A stretch of DNA of 64,000 bases from Spongiactinospora sp. TRM90649 (lineage in GTDB: Bacteria > Actinomycetota > Actinomycetes > Streptosporangiales > Streptosporangiaceae): contig NZ_JARLTC010000007.1 in NCBI RefSeq assembly GCF_029382225.1, positions 1-64,000 of the forward strand, in the 5' to 3' direction. Made by a program: the position numbers and the translations under genes. Below the pieces are notes generated by a model that was not told the origin of the DNA, searched no databases, and saw only the letters and a list, made by a program, of their open reading frames with translations. Positions 31,807 through 40,374 of this stretch are shown here, one piece after another; positions within the stretch are counted from its first letter, which is position 1, and the number at the start of each line of letters is the position of its first letter.

Positions 31807-32916
31807 ATGGATGTTCCTGGCCGCCTGGATCTCGACTATGTGCTGCCGTTGCGCTGGCACGAGGACGCGGGGCTCGGCGAGCTGACGGCCTATCTGCGCG
31901 TGCTCGCCCGGCACGTGCGGGTCATCGTGGTGGACGGCAGCCCGGCCGAGCTGTTCGACCGCCACGCGCGCCGCTGGCGGGGCCTGGTCCGGCACGTGCG
32001 CCCGGCGGACGGTCTCCGGTTCGCCAACGGCAAGGTCGCGGGCGTCACCACCGGTGTGCGGCTCGCGACCGGCGACCGCGTCGTGATCGCCGATGACGAC
32101 GTGCGCTACGACCTGCCCGGCCTGGCCGCGGTGCACGCGCTGCTGCGGGACGCCGAGCTGGTCAGGCCGCAGAACTACTTCTCGCCGCTGCCCTGGCACT
32201 CGCGCTGGGACACCGCGCGGACGCTGCTCAACCGCGGCCTCGGCGCGGACTATCCGGGCACGTTCGGCCTCCGGCGCGCGTTCTTCCTGCGCGCGGGCGG
32301 CTACGACGGCGACGTGCTGTTCGAAAACCTGGAGCTGATCCGCACCGTGCGCGCCCACGGTGGGCGCGAGGCTCGCCCGCCCGGCCTGTACGTCCGGCGG
32401 CTGCCCTGCGACGCCCGGCACTTCTGGGGGCAGCGGGTCCGGCAGGCCTACGACGACCGGGCGCAGCCGGTCAGGATGGCGGCCTTCCTCGCCGTGCTGC
32501 CCGCCCTCGCGCTCATCAGACGGCCCCGTACGGTCCTGACCTGCGCCGCGCTGGCCGTTTGCCTGGCCGAGACCGGACGGCGGCGCGCCGGCGGACGGCG
32601 GGTCTTCCCGGTGACCGGCTCCCTGCTGGCACCCGTCTGGATCCTGGAACGAGCGGTCTGCAGCTGGTTCGCACTGGGGGCCGCCTTGACCGGCGGCATA
32701 CCCTACGCGGGCGGCCGGATCCGGCACGCGGCCCACTCCGTGCGACGGCTACGCCGCCGGGCCCGGACCGCTGGGCGCGCGGAAACCGGCGGCCTTGTGC
32801 GAGCCGTCGCAGAACGGCTTGACCGAGGACAGGCCACACCGGCAGAGCGCGACCGTCGCCCGGCCGGGGTCGATCGGCTCGCCGTCCTGGGTGCGCAGTT
32901 CGAAGCGCCCGCGTAG
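31807..32916 (+). CDS. Family 2-like glycosyltransferase with C-terminal membrane segment
   Basis: 369-residue protein starting MDVPGRLDLDYVLPLRW, with GT-A features: VIVVDGSP, a DDD metal motif in VIADDDVRYD, and a C-terminal region with hydrophobic helices (MAAFLAVLPALAL, LLAPVWILERAV). A GTG just before the ATG at 31804 is an alternative. The last 55 codons are antisense to the CDGSH gene (32749-32964) and look like low-complexity Arg-rich sequence. The original stop may therefore have been lost, so the true C-terminus is uncertain. Confidence 0.7.
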   Translation: MDVPGRLDLDYVLPLRWHEDAGLGELTAYLRVLARHVRVIVVDGSPAELFDRHARRWRGLVRHVRPADGLRFANGKVAGVTTGVRLATGDRVVIADDDVRYDLPGLAAVHALLRDAELVRPQNYFSPLPWHSRWDTARTLLNRGLGADYPGTFGLRRAFFLRAGGYDGDVLFENLELIRTVRAHGGREARPPGLYVRRLPCDARHFWGQRVRQAYDDRAQPVRMAAFLAVLPALALIRRPRTVLTCAALAVCLAETGRRRAGGRRVFPVTGSLLAPVWILERAVCSWFALGAALTGGIPYAGGRIRHAAHSVRRLRRRARTAGRAETGGLVRAVAERLDRGQATPAERDRRPAGVDRLAVLGAQFEAPA

Positions 32917-32964
32917 CAGCAGCGGGCCGTCCTCGCAGGGCGTCACGGTGACCATCTCGTCCAT
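32749..32964 (-). CDS. CDGSH iron-sulfur domain protein
   Basis: 71-residue protein with the [2Fe-2S] mitoNEET-type motif CRCGLSSVKPFCDGSH: ligands Cys41, Cys43, Cys52 and His56. The N-terminal half is a beta-rich lead-in (VTVTPCEDGPLLLRGRFELR) typical of single-domain actinobacterial CDGSH proteins. It overlaps the end of the convergent glycosyltransferase frame by 168 bases. Redox or cluster-transfer role expected; no partner is evident. Confidence 0.85.
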   Translation of the reverse strand: MDEMVTVTPCEDGPLLLRGRFELRTQDGEPIDPGRATVALCRCGLSSVKPFCDGSHKAAGFRAPSGPGPAA

Positions 32965-33007
32965 GCCCCACCACCTGCCCGAACCGGGCGCCGTCAGCCC
33001 ACCGGGT

Positions 33008-33877
33008 TCAGCCGGGCAGCGTCTCGCCGCCGATCGGGGCCAGGATCTCGCCGGTGTAGTACGACGACAACCGGCCCGCCGCGAAGAAGACGTACGACGG
33101 CGCGATCTCGTCGGGATCGGCGGCACGCCCCATCGGCACCTGCGAACCGAACTTCTCCACCTTCTCCGGCGGCATCGTCGCCGGGATCAGCGGCGTCCAG
33201 ACCGGGCCGGGCGCCACCGCGTTGACCCGGATGCCCCGCTCGGTGAGGTTCTGCGCCATCGAGTAGGTGAACGCGTTGATCGCGCCTTTGGTGGCGGCGT
33301 AGTCGATGAGCGTCTTGTTGCCGCGCAGGCCGTTGATGGAGGAGGTGTTGATGATGGCCGAGCCCTCGCGCAAGTGGGGCAGGGCCGCCTTGGTGACGCG
33401 GTAGTAGCTGGTGATGTTGACGGCGAACGTGCGTTCCCACTGCTCCTCGTCCAGTTCCTCCAGCGAGTCGACCGGTGACTGGTAGGCCACGTTGTTGACC
33501 ACGATGTCGAGCCCGCCCAGCTCGTCCACCGCGCGCCGCACGACGGCCGCGCAGTGGTCTCCGTCGGCCAGGTCGCCCGGCAGCAGCACGGAGCGCCGTC
33601 CTTCGGCCTCGACCAGTTCGCCGGTGTGCCGGGCGTCCTCGTGCTCGGTCAGGTAGGCGATCGCGACGTCGGCGCCCTCCTTGGCGAAGGCCACGGCCAC
33701 CGCGCGGCCGATCCCGGAATCACCTCCGGTGATCAGTGCGCGTTTGCCCTTGAGCAGGTCGCTCCCGATGTGGTCGCGCATCTCGTCGCGCGGTTCGGGG
33801 CTCATCGGCCCGGTCTTCCCCGGATATGGCTGGTCCTGTGCGGAGGGCGTGCTGCCCGGTTGCTCTGGCATGGCCAT
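33008..33877 (-). CDS. Short-chain dehydrogenase/reductase
   Basis: 289-residue SDR with NAD(P)-binding GGDSGIGRAVA, the VNNVAY segment and catalytic Ser-Tyr-Lys in NTSSINGL and YAATKGA. The N-terminal extension with PGKTGPMSPEP places it in the general-stress YhdG/glucose-dehydrogenase-like subgroup. ATG 33877 and ATG 33922 are both possible starts; the shorter one fits the usual length of about 290. It faces the CDGSH gene 43 bases downstream in the same direction. Confidence 0.85.
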   Translation of the reverse strand: MAMPEQPGSTPSAQDQPYPGKTGPMSPEPRDEMRDHIGSDLLKGKRALITGGDSGIGRAVAVAFAKEGADVAIAYLTEHEDARHTGELVEAEGRRSVLLPGDLADGDHCAAVVRRAVDELGGLDIVVNNVAYQSPVDSLEELDEEQWERTFAVNITSYYRVTKAALPHLREGSAIINTSSINGLRGNKTLIDYAATKGAINAFTYSMAQNLTERGIRVNAVAPGPVWTPLIPATMPPEKVEKFGSQVPMGRAADPDEIAPSYVFFAAGRLSSYYTGEILAPIGGETLPG

Positions 33878-33993
33878 CCCGTGCCCGGGCACGGGTAGTG
33901 GTAACGCCTTCGGTGTCCCCATTCTCTGCCGAGCGATGGCCGTTCGAGCACGCCACCCGAGGGTAGGGGCGGTCTCCCGGACGAGGAGGCGCG

Positions 33994-34808
33994 GTGTCAC
34001 TGCACCGGCAGGACCATGTTGTGGACGACCTGACCATCGCCGGTCACCGTAGACGCGGGCCGGGCACCCCCGTGGTGTGCGTGCACGGGGCCGAAGTGTC
34101 CAGCAGGGAGCCGCTCCCGCTCGTCGAGGTGCTCGGCGAACGCCACGACGCCTGGGCGATCGACCTGCCTGGGTTCGGGGCGAGCGGCAAGCCGGCACGG
34201 CTACCGCCGCGGAGCTGGGCGCCGGCACCTTGACGCTGTACTACTACGTCCAGACCAAGGACGAACTGATCACCCTGATGGACGACGCGATCATGGGCGA
34301 GGTGCTGATCCCCGCCGACGAGTTCCCCGCCCACTGGTACGACGCGCTCACCGCGATCTCGCTACGCACCTGGGACATGCTGATGCGCCGCCCCTGGGTG
34401 CTGCACTCCCTGCAGAACGCGTCGGCCGGCCCCAACGCCATGCGGCACTTCGAGCAGTCGCTGGCCGCCGTCGCCGACACCGGGCTGGACGCGCCCGGCA
34501 AGTTCGCGGTGCTGGCCATGGCTGACGACTACGTGCACGGCAACGCGCTGCGCTCGGCCGAGATGCGCTCGGCGGACGCGACCGCCATGGACGCCGAGGC
34601 GGTCGAGGCGGCCATGCGGTTTTCCCAGGCTCAGCTCGCCACCGGGGAGTCCCCGCAGACCGAGGCGCTGCTCGGTGATGATGATCCCCGCACCGCCTTC
34701 CCCCGGCTCATCGGCGAGATGTCCGGACGAGACCGGTTCCGGCGCGGCTTGGCCGTACTCCTGACCGGTGCGGCGAGCAGGATGAACCTCCGCCTGCCCG
34801 AACGTTGA
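33994..34808 (+). pseudogene. Alpha/beta-hydrolase N-terminus joined to headless TetR gene
   Basis: From GTG 33994, which has a good GGAGG site, the first 69 codons encode the start of an alpha/beta hydrolase (VVCVHGAEVSS, AIDLPGFGASGKPA). At about 34200 similarity stops abruptly. In another frame a TetR-family protein begins mid-way through its DNA-binding domain (AAELGAGTLTLYYYVQTKDEL) and continues intact to 34808 with the usual TetR C-terminal domain. Neither half is complete. This looks like a deletion that fused two neighbours. A protein could start at ATG 34077, but it would lack a full helix-turn-helix. Confidence 0.75.
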
Positions 34809-34815
34809 GCGCCTG

Positions 34816-35631
34816 CTAGAGGGCGGTGGCGCGGAGGAACGCCTCGGCGAACACCTGGGTGACATCCCGGACCGGAGGCAGGCCGTCGCCCAGCGCGTCC
34901 TGGAGCACCGGGCGCAACAGCATGTGCCCCGCCATCGGCCCGATCATGAGCTGGATGAGCAGCGGAAGCGGGAGCGGCCGCAGTCGCCCGGCGTGGATCT
35001 GCGCGTTCAGCACGGCGCCGAGGCTGTCGAGCATTCTGGGCAGGTTGGCCTTCAGCATCCGCGCGGCCGTGCCGTCGGGGCGGGTGAACAGGTCGCCGAA
35101 GATCGCCGGCAGCACCCGCGGCTCCCGGTCGAACGCCTCTGCCAGTGCGGTGTAGACGGCATGGACCATGTCCTGGATCCGCTCGGGCGGATCGGCGGCC
35201 AGCGCCTCCAGGTCGGGGACCGGGACGTACCGGTCGAACATGGTGGCCAGCAGGCCGTCGCGGTTGCCGAAAGTGGCGTGCAGGCTGGTCGGTGAGCAGT
35301 CGGCGGCCACCGCGACGGCGTCCATCGTGACCGCGCCGAGTCCGTCGCGGGCGATGAGCACGGCCGCGGCCTCGATGGCGCGTTCCCTGACCGGTGGACG
35401 GCCGCCGGGATCGATTCCGGTCTGCCGGACCGCCTCCTCCAGGCCGGCCCGTGATCCGCCGAGCCTTCTGATCAGGGTGCTGCGCGAGATGCCCGCGGCA
35501 GCGGCGATCGCGCCCAGCGGCACGTCGGCCACGTCTTTGCCGTGGCGCTCGGCGGCCACCAGCGCGGCCGCCACGAGATCTTCGTCCACGGCGACCGATG
35601 ATACTCCTGCTGGGATGAACCTCATAAGCAT
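34816..35631 (-). CDS. TetR-family transcriptional regulator
   Basis: 271-residue regulator, longer than usual for TetR. Residues 15-75 look like a first, divergent helix-turn-helix (LGAIAAAAGISRSTLIRRLGG). Residues 80-130 hold a standard TetR DNA-binding domain (VTMDAVAVAADCSPTSLHATFG), so there may be two HTH units in tandem. The C-terminal half is helical and ligand binding. ATG 35631 has GGAG 5 bases upstream. A 26-bp palindrome lies 13 bases upstream, so it probably represses itself. Confidence 0.85.
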   Translation of the reverse strand: MLMRFIPAGVSSVAVDEDLVAAALVAAERHGKDVADVPLGAIAAAAGISRSTLIRRLGGSRAGLEEAVRQTGIDPGGRPPVRERAIEAAAVLIARDGLGAVTMDAVAVAADCSPTSLHATFGNRDGLLATMFDRYVPVPDLEALAADPPERIQDMVHAVYTALAEAFDREPRVLPAIFGDLFTRPDGTAARMLKANLPRMLDSLGAVLNAQIHAGRLRPLPLPLLIQLMIGPMAGHMLLRPVLQDALGDGLPPVRDVTQVFAEAFLRATAL

Positions 35632-35643
35632 ATCGTCTCCAGC

Positions 35644-35669
35644 ATTAACTCATCAAATGATGAGTTAAT
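35644..35669. promoter_or_regulatory. 26-bp palindromic operator of the TetR gene
   Basis: Perfect inverted repeat with arms ATTAACTCATCA and TGATGAGTTAAT around a 2-base centre AA. It lies immediately upstream of the TetR gene's ribosome site and is AT-rich in a GC-rich setting, as expected for a promoter-operator. The next gene in the other direction starts at 35824, so it could also control that unit. Confidence 0.75.
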
Positions 35670-35823
35670 GAGACCTTGTATGATCAGCGTGATCGGTGCG
35701 GGATTACCGCGCACGGCCGTGGCGGCGGTCAACGCCGCCGGCCGCGCCGAGGACTCTCGGCGGCGCCTCATCGTTGGTGGGCTATTCCGGGGCGGTGGGG
35801 TGGGATGGGATGATTGGTGCACC

Positions 35824-36387
35824 ATGACCGCCTCTATGTCGTTTCGGCTTGTCCGCGCTGCGGTGTTCGCCGTGGTGTGTGTGGGGCTGAGCGCGGCGGC
35901 GCACCGGGTGAGTGGTGGGACGCTCTCGGTGGCGGTGGTGGCGGGCGGTCTGCTGCTGGCGTTCGGGGCCGGGGCGGCGGCCTCGGGGCGTGAGCGTTCG
36001 CTGGCGGTCATCCTTCCGTTGCTGGCGGGGACGCAGGTGGCGCTGCATGTGCTGTTCTCGCTCAGTCACGCGCCCGTCGTGCAAGAGGTCACCGGTCATA
36101 CGCACGCGTCGACGCTGGCGCCCGGGATGGGCATGCTGATCGCGCACGCCTGGGCCGCCGGGATGAGCGCGATGTGGCTGGCCAAGGGCGAGGCGGCGCT
36201 GTGGGGGGTGCTGCGCCGGCTGGCGGTGCGGCTGCGTCCCATGCTGGTGCCCTATCTGCAGCCGGTGGACGAGCCGGACGTCGTCGTGGCGGCACCCGAG
36301 CCGGGCCGGTTGCGCTCGGTGCTGCTGGCGTCCGCCGCGCCCCGGCGCGGCCCGCCGTACACGCAGGTCTCTCTCCACTCCGGCTGA
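35824..36387 (+). CDS. Small multi-pass membrane protein beside copper genes
   Basis: 187-residue membrane protein (MTASMSFRLVRAAVFAVVCV) with about five hydrophobic segments and a His-containing loop (VTGHTHASTLAPGMG). Paralogue of 6455-7003. ATG 35824 aligns with the paralogue's start; the frame upstream to 35668 overlaps the operator region and is rejected. It precedes a PCu(A)C chaperone and Dyp peroxidase, so a role in copper or heme-protein assembly at the membrane is likely but unproven. Confidence 0.7.
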   Translation: MTASMSFRLVRAAVFAVVCVGLSAAAHRVSGGTLSVAVVAGGLLLAFGAGAAASGRERSLAVILPLLAGTQVALHVLFSLSHAPVVQEVTGHTHASTLAPGMGMLIAHAWAAGMSAMWLAKGEAALWGVLRRLAVRLRPMLVPYLQPVDEPDVVVAAPEPGRLRSVLLASAAPRRGPPYTQVSLHSG

Positions 36388-36552
36388 CCGCCCTCGGCGG
36401 GGCCGGAGGACGTCTCCATGCCCGGTGTCATCGGCTCCGGGTCCGCGGCCACCTCGCAGGTCGGCCGTCGAGTGATCCTGCGTGCATCCGCCTTCGGCGT
36501 GACATGGAGTCTTTCCGTCGCCGAGGCCTGCCTTGAAAGGCCTTGTTCCACG

Positions 36553-37128
36553 ATGTTCTTCCCCCTTTCGCGTTCTCGCGTTCTGTCTGTTCTGTCGCTT
36601 CCGGCGCTGGCCGCCGTACTCGTGAGCGGGTGTGCGGCGGCCGAGCAGGCCGTCTCGGCCGCGCCGCCGAGCGTCGCCGTTCCCGCCGGACCGGCCCTGA
36701 CGGTCACCGATCCCTGGGTCAAGGTCACCGGCGAGGGCATGACCGCCGCGTTCGGCACCCTGGTCAACAACACCGGCGCCGAGGTGCGGGTCGTCTCCGG
36801 CACTTCGCCGCTGTCGCCGAAGATCGAACTGCACGAGGTCGTGGAGTCCGGCGGCAAGATGGTGATGCGCCCTAAGAAGGGCGGTTTCGTGATCCCCGCC
36901 CGTGGGACACATGAGCTGACGCCCGGCGGCGACCACATCATGCTGATGGACATCACCGGCAAGGTCGAGCCGGGCGCGGAGATCCCCTTCACGCTGACTC
37001 TGGACGGCGGCGGCACCCTGCGGTTCACCGCGATCGGCAAGGAGTTCGCCGGTGGCAAGGAGGACTACCAGCCCGGATCCGGCAAGGACGGCATGCACGC
37101 CGGCGGCGACGGCGAGGACAAGGGCTGA
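36553..37128 (+). CDS. PCu(A)C copper chaperone lipoprotein
   Basis: 191-residue lipoprotein (lipobox LVSGC, Cys27) with the PCu(A)C fold. Candidate copper ligands match the family: His94, Met105 ten residues later, then His128 and Met130 in DHIML. A Gly/Asp/His-rich tail follows (HAGGDGEDKG). Extracytoplasmic chaperone that hands Cu(I) to cuproenzymes. The stop overlaps the start of the Dyp peroxidase (TGATG). The same pair (ECuC and DtpA) is known in Streptomyces lividans, where it supports maturation of the copper oxidase GlxA. Confidence 0.88.
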   Translation: MFFPLSRSRVLSVLSLPALAAVLVSGCAAAEQAVSAAPPSVAVPAGPALTVTDPWVKVTGEGMTAAFGTLVNNTGAEVRVVSGTSPLSPKIELHEVVESGGKMVMRPKKGGFVIPARGTHELTPGGDHIMLMDITGKVEPGAEIPFTLTLDGGGTLRFTAIGKEFAGGKEDYQPGSGKDGMHAGGDGEDKG

Positions 37129-38315
37129 TGGGCGGTCACCGATCCGGCGAGCCTCCGCTCAGCCGGCGGTCCTTGCTGGCCTCCGGCGTCGCCACGGCGG
37201 GCGCGCTCGCCCTCACCCCGGTTCCCGCCACTGCGCAGACCGGCCCGGCGACCGAGCCGTTCCACGGAACGCATCAGGCCGGGATCGCCACCGGCCCGCA
37301 GGCGCACGCCGTCTTCATCGCGCTTGACCTGCGCGGCGGCGCGGACCGGGACGCCGTCCGGCGGATGATGCGCCTGCTGACCGACGACGCCCGCCGTCTG
37401 ACCGCCGGACGGCCCGCGCTCGCCGACACCGAACCCGAACTGGCGGCACTGCCCGCCCGGCTGACCGTCACCTTCGGCTTCGGCCCCGGCCTGTTCGAGG
37501 CGACCGGCACGACCGCCCTGCGCCCACCGCAGATCGCACCGCTGCCCCGCTTCGCCATCGACCGCCTGGAGCGGCGCTGGAGCGGCGGTGACCTGCTGGT
37601 GCAGATCTGCGCCGACGACCCGCTGACCGTCGCGCACGCGCTGCGCATGATCGTCAAGGACGCCCGCGCCTTCGCCCGGGTGCGCTGGACGCAACGCGGG
37701 TTCCGGCGCGGTGCCGGGATCCAGCGGGCCGGGCAGACCCAGCGCAACGTCATGGGCCAGCTCGACGGCACCGTCAACCCCACCCCCGGCACGCCCGGCT
37801 TCGACCGCGCGGTGTGGGTGGGCGAAGGGCCGGGCTGGCTGCACGGCGGCACCACCCTGGTGCTGCGGCGCATCCGGGCCGAGATGGAGACCTGGGACGC
37901 GGCCGACCGGGTCGCCAAGGAGTTCACCGTCGGCCGTCGCATGGACGACGGCGCTCCGCTGACGGGCACCCGCGAGCATGACGAACCCGACTTCGCCAAG
38001 CTGAACGCGGCAGGGCTGCCGGTCATCTCCGAGTACGCCCACATCCGGCGGGCGCGCACCGCCGACCCCGCTCTGCGGATCTTCCGCCGCGTCTACAACT
38101 ACGACGAGGGGCTGTCGGCGGACGGCCGCGCCGACAGCGGGCTGGTCTTCGCCTCCTACCAGGCCGACGTCACCCGCCAGTTCCTGCCGGTGCAGGAACG
38201 ACTGGCCGAGGCCGACCTGCTGAACGAGTGGACCACGCCGATCGGGTCGGCCCTGTTCGCCGTCCCGCCGGGCTGCGGCCCGGACGGCTGGATCGGGGAG
38301 GGCCTGCTGTCATGA
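37128..38315 (+). CDS. Tat-exported Dyp-type heme peroxidase
   Basis: 395-residue Dyp peroxidase. Tat signal SRRSLLASG at residues 12-20. The distal heme motif GQLDG (210-214, catalytic Asp213) and proximal His305 in YAHIRRA are present. Translationally coupled to the copper chaperone gene. By analogy to DtpA it would be secreted folded with heme and help the copper trafficking route; EfeB-like iron extraction is the alternative, but EfeU/EfeO genes are absent. Confidence 0.9.
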   Translation: MGGHRSGEPPLSRRSLLASGVATAGALALTPVPATAQTGPATEPFHGTHQAGIATGPQAHAVFIALDLRGGADRDAVRRMMRLLTDDARRLTAGRPALADTEPELAALPARLTVTFGFGPGLFEATGTTALRPPQIAPLPRFAIDRLERRWSGGDLLVQICADDPLTVAHALRMIVKDARAFARVRWTQRGFRRGAGIQRAGQTQRNVMGQLDGTVNPTPGTPGFDRAVWVGEGPGWLHGGTTLVLRRIRAEMETWDAADRVAKEFTVGRRMDDGAPLTGTREHDEPDFAKLNAAGLPVISEYAHIRRARTADPALRIFRRVYNYDEGLSADGRADSGLVFASYQADVTRQFLPVQERLAEADLLNEWTTPIGSALFAVPPGCGPDGWIGEGLLS

Positions 38316-38410
38316 ACCTCCTCGTGGTCAACGATCCGGTGGCAGACGGCCGGTGCGGGCGTCATACGCCGGACGACGCGAATGCCGGGCCGGGTTCGCC
38401 CGCCTCGTAG
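38312..38410 (+). CDS. Short ORF, possible gene remnant
   Basis: A 32-codon frame starts at ATG 38312, overlapping the peroxidase stop (ATGA), and reads MNLLVVNDPVADG before degenerating into low-complexity sequence. The coupling suggests a third gene once followed, now truncated. The rest of the gap up to 38650 shows only a hairpin and no gene. Confidence 0.25.
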   Translation: MNLLVVNDPVADGRCGRHTPDDANAGPGSPAS

Positions 38411-38420
38411 GAACCACCCG

Positions 38421-38461
38421 CCCTCTGGCGGCCCGGCGTCGGGGTTCGCGCCGCCGGAGGG
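38421..38461 (+). terminator. Strong hairpin after the peroxidase gene
   Basis: Arms CCCTCTGGCGGC and GCCGCCGGAGGG form a 12-bp stem (one G-U pair) with a 17-base loop. No T-run follows. Location between the peroxidase and PepSY genes fits a transcription end or processing site. Confidence 0.4.
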
Positions 38462-38650
38462 CAGGTACCCGGCCACCGCAAGGCTCGCACGGACGCGCTT
38501 CGTCCGAGGGCCTCCGGCCGGTCCGGTTCCCGTTCACCGGCGGGCGGCCGCACGCCGCCCGTGTCACGGCCATGCCCGCGCGCCCGTCGTGCGGCGATCC
38601 TTCCGCCGCCGGGCCGCGTACCCCCATCAGCTCGTGAAACGGAGCCGACC

Positions 38651-40168
38651 ATGACGTCCACCGTTCCGCCTTCGGGTCCGACACCGGAGGCGTCCACCAT
38701 TACCGCCACCGCGGATCCCGCCGAAGCGCCCACACCCATGCCCGCGCCCGGCTCCTCCGGGCGTTACCGCGTCGTGTGGCGCTGGCACTTCTACGCGGGC
38801 CTGTTCACCGCGCCCGTCCTGCTGGTGCTGGCGATCACCGGCGCGATCTACCTGTTCAAGGAGCCCTTCGAGAACTGGCGCTACGCCGACGTCCGCACCC
38901 TGTCCGCCCCCGTCGCCACCGCGCTGCCGCTTAGCACCCAGATCCAGGCCGCCCTCGCGGCCCGCCCCGGCTCGACCCTGGACGGCGTGATCCCGCCGCA
39001 GGCGCCCGACCGCACCACGCGGGTCGTCATGGCTGCCGGCGACCCGTCCAATCCGTTCGCGCAGGGGATCTCGGTGTACGTCCACCCCGGCACCGGCGAG
39101 GTGCTCGGCCAGATCGACGACTCGGCCACGTTCATGCGGGTCGTGCGGACCGTGCACGGCGAGCTGATGGCCGGGGTCACCGGCGACCGGATCGTGGAGA
39201 CCGCCGCCTGCTGGGCGCTGATCCTGGTGGTCACCGGCGCGTACCTGTGGTGGCGCGGCCCGGCCCGGCGCCGGCTCCCCCGGTCGGCGTGGCGTCCGCT
39301 GAAGCGCGGGCGGTTACGCCGCGTCCACGCGGTGACCGGGGCCGTCGCCGGTGTGGTCCTGGTGTTCCTGGTACTGTCCGGCCTGCCCTGGTCGGGCTTC
39401 TGGGGCGACAACCTGTCCAGGCTGCAGGCTTCGATCGGCTCGACCTCGCCCGACGCCGCTGCCTTCGCCCGCGAGTCGGTCCCGGCCAAGGAGCTGACCG
39501 CCAACCCCGACACCGCCGTGCCGTGGGCCGCTGAGCGACTGCCGGTGCCCGCCGACCCGGGCGGCGGCGGCGGGCACGGTGCTCACGGAAGCGGTACGGC
39601 CGGCCGCGGCTGGTCGTACCCGGGGTCGATCACCGCCGAGCGGGCCCTGGCCGCCGCCGCCCCCGAGGCCGGAGGTTGCAGGCAGCCCGGGTGTGAGCTG
39701 AGCGTGCTGCCGCCCGCGGGCCCCAAGGGCGTCTACACCGTGGTGGCCACAGACGTAGAAGACCCGGCGCTGGGCCGTACCGTGCTGGTCGACCAGTACA
39801 GCGGCAAGGTCCTGGTGGACTACGGCTGGGAGGAGTACGGCCTGCTGGCCAAGGCCGTGGAACAGGGCATCGCCGTGCACGAGGGGCGTCGCTTCGGTAC
39901 GGCGAACCTGCTGGTCATGCTGGGCACCTGCGTGGCGTTGATCACGCTGGTCGTCTCCGGAGCCTGGATGTGGTGGAAGCGCCGCCCGCGCGGCCGTCTC
40001 GCCGCCCCGGCCAGGACCACCGACCGGCGCACCGCCTACGGAGTCCTGGCGGTGCTGGCGGTACTGGGCGTGGTGTTCCCGCTGGCCGGGATCACCATGG
40101 TCGCGGTGCTGTCGCTGGACCGGCTGGTGATTCGCCGCATTCCCAAACTGAACACCCTGATCGGCTGA
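38651..40168 (+). CDS. PepSY-associated transmembrane protein
   Basis: 505-residue membrane protein with four main membrane helices and two extracytoplasmic PepSY-like domains. The first helix (FYAGLFTAPVLLVLAITGAIYLF) and the next segments (VRTVHGELMAG, LILVVTGAYLWW) are typical of the PepSY_TM family, related to iron/copper reductase-type proteins. A Gly/His-rich insertion (GGGGGHGAHGSG) is near residue 310. ATG 38651 follows GGAG at 38641. It is the third member of the copper/heme group. Confidence 0.85.
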   Translation: MTSTVPPSGPTPEASTITATADPAEAPTPMPAPGSSGRYRVVWRWHFYAGLFTAPVLLVLAITGAIYLFKEPFENWRYADVRTLSAPVATALPLSTQIQAALAARPGSTLDGVIPPQAPDRTTRVVMAAGDPSNPFAQGISVYVHPGTGEVLGQIDDSATFMRVVRTVHGELMAGVTGDRIVETAACWALILVVTGAYLWWRGPARRRLPRSAWRPLKRGRLRRVHAVTGAVAGVVLVFLVLSGLPWSGFWGDNLSRLQASIGSTSPDAAAFARESVPAKELTANPDTAVPWAAERLPVPADPGGGGGHGAHGSGTAGRGWSYPGSITAERALAAAAPEAGGCRQPGCELSVLPPAGPKGVYTVVATDVEDPALGRTVLVDQYSGKVLVDYGWEEYGLLAKAVEQGIAVHEGRRFGTANLLVMLGTCVALITLVVSGAWMWWKRRPRGRLAAPARTTDRRTAYGVLAVLAVLGVVFPLAGITMVAVLSLDRLVIRRIPKLNTLIG

Positions 40169-40236
40169 GCGGGCACCACGTTCGCCCTTGACCTCCCCTG
40201 CCCTCTGGAATCTGATCGGATGGGGGCGGGGGAGCC

Positions 40237-40359
40237 TCAGTTCCGCTTTCTACGGTCGTGCTTGAGCGCGAGTCGGACGGCTCCGTAGATGATGACGAAC
40301 AGGGCCAATCCCATAAGGAGCCAGTAGATCAGTACATCGACCACATTCATGAACGTCAT
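40237..40359 (-). CDS. 40-residue single-pass membrane protein
   Basis: Small open frame with ATG 40359 and GGAGG 8 bases upstream. The product starts MTFMNVVDVLIYWLLM, has one hydrophobic helix, and ends in a basic cytoplasmic tail (KHDRRKRN). Good ribosome site and membrane-protein composition support it, but no family was recognised. It is convergent with the PepSY gene. Confidence 0.55.
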   Translation of the reverse strand: MTFMNVVDVLIYWLLMGLALFVIIYGAVRLALKHDRRKRN

Positions 40360-40374
40360 GACTGATGCCTCCGG

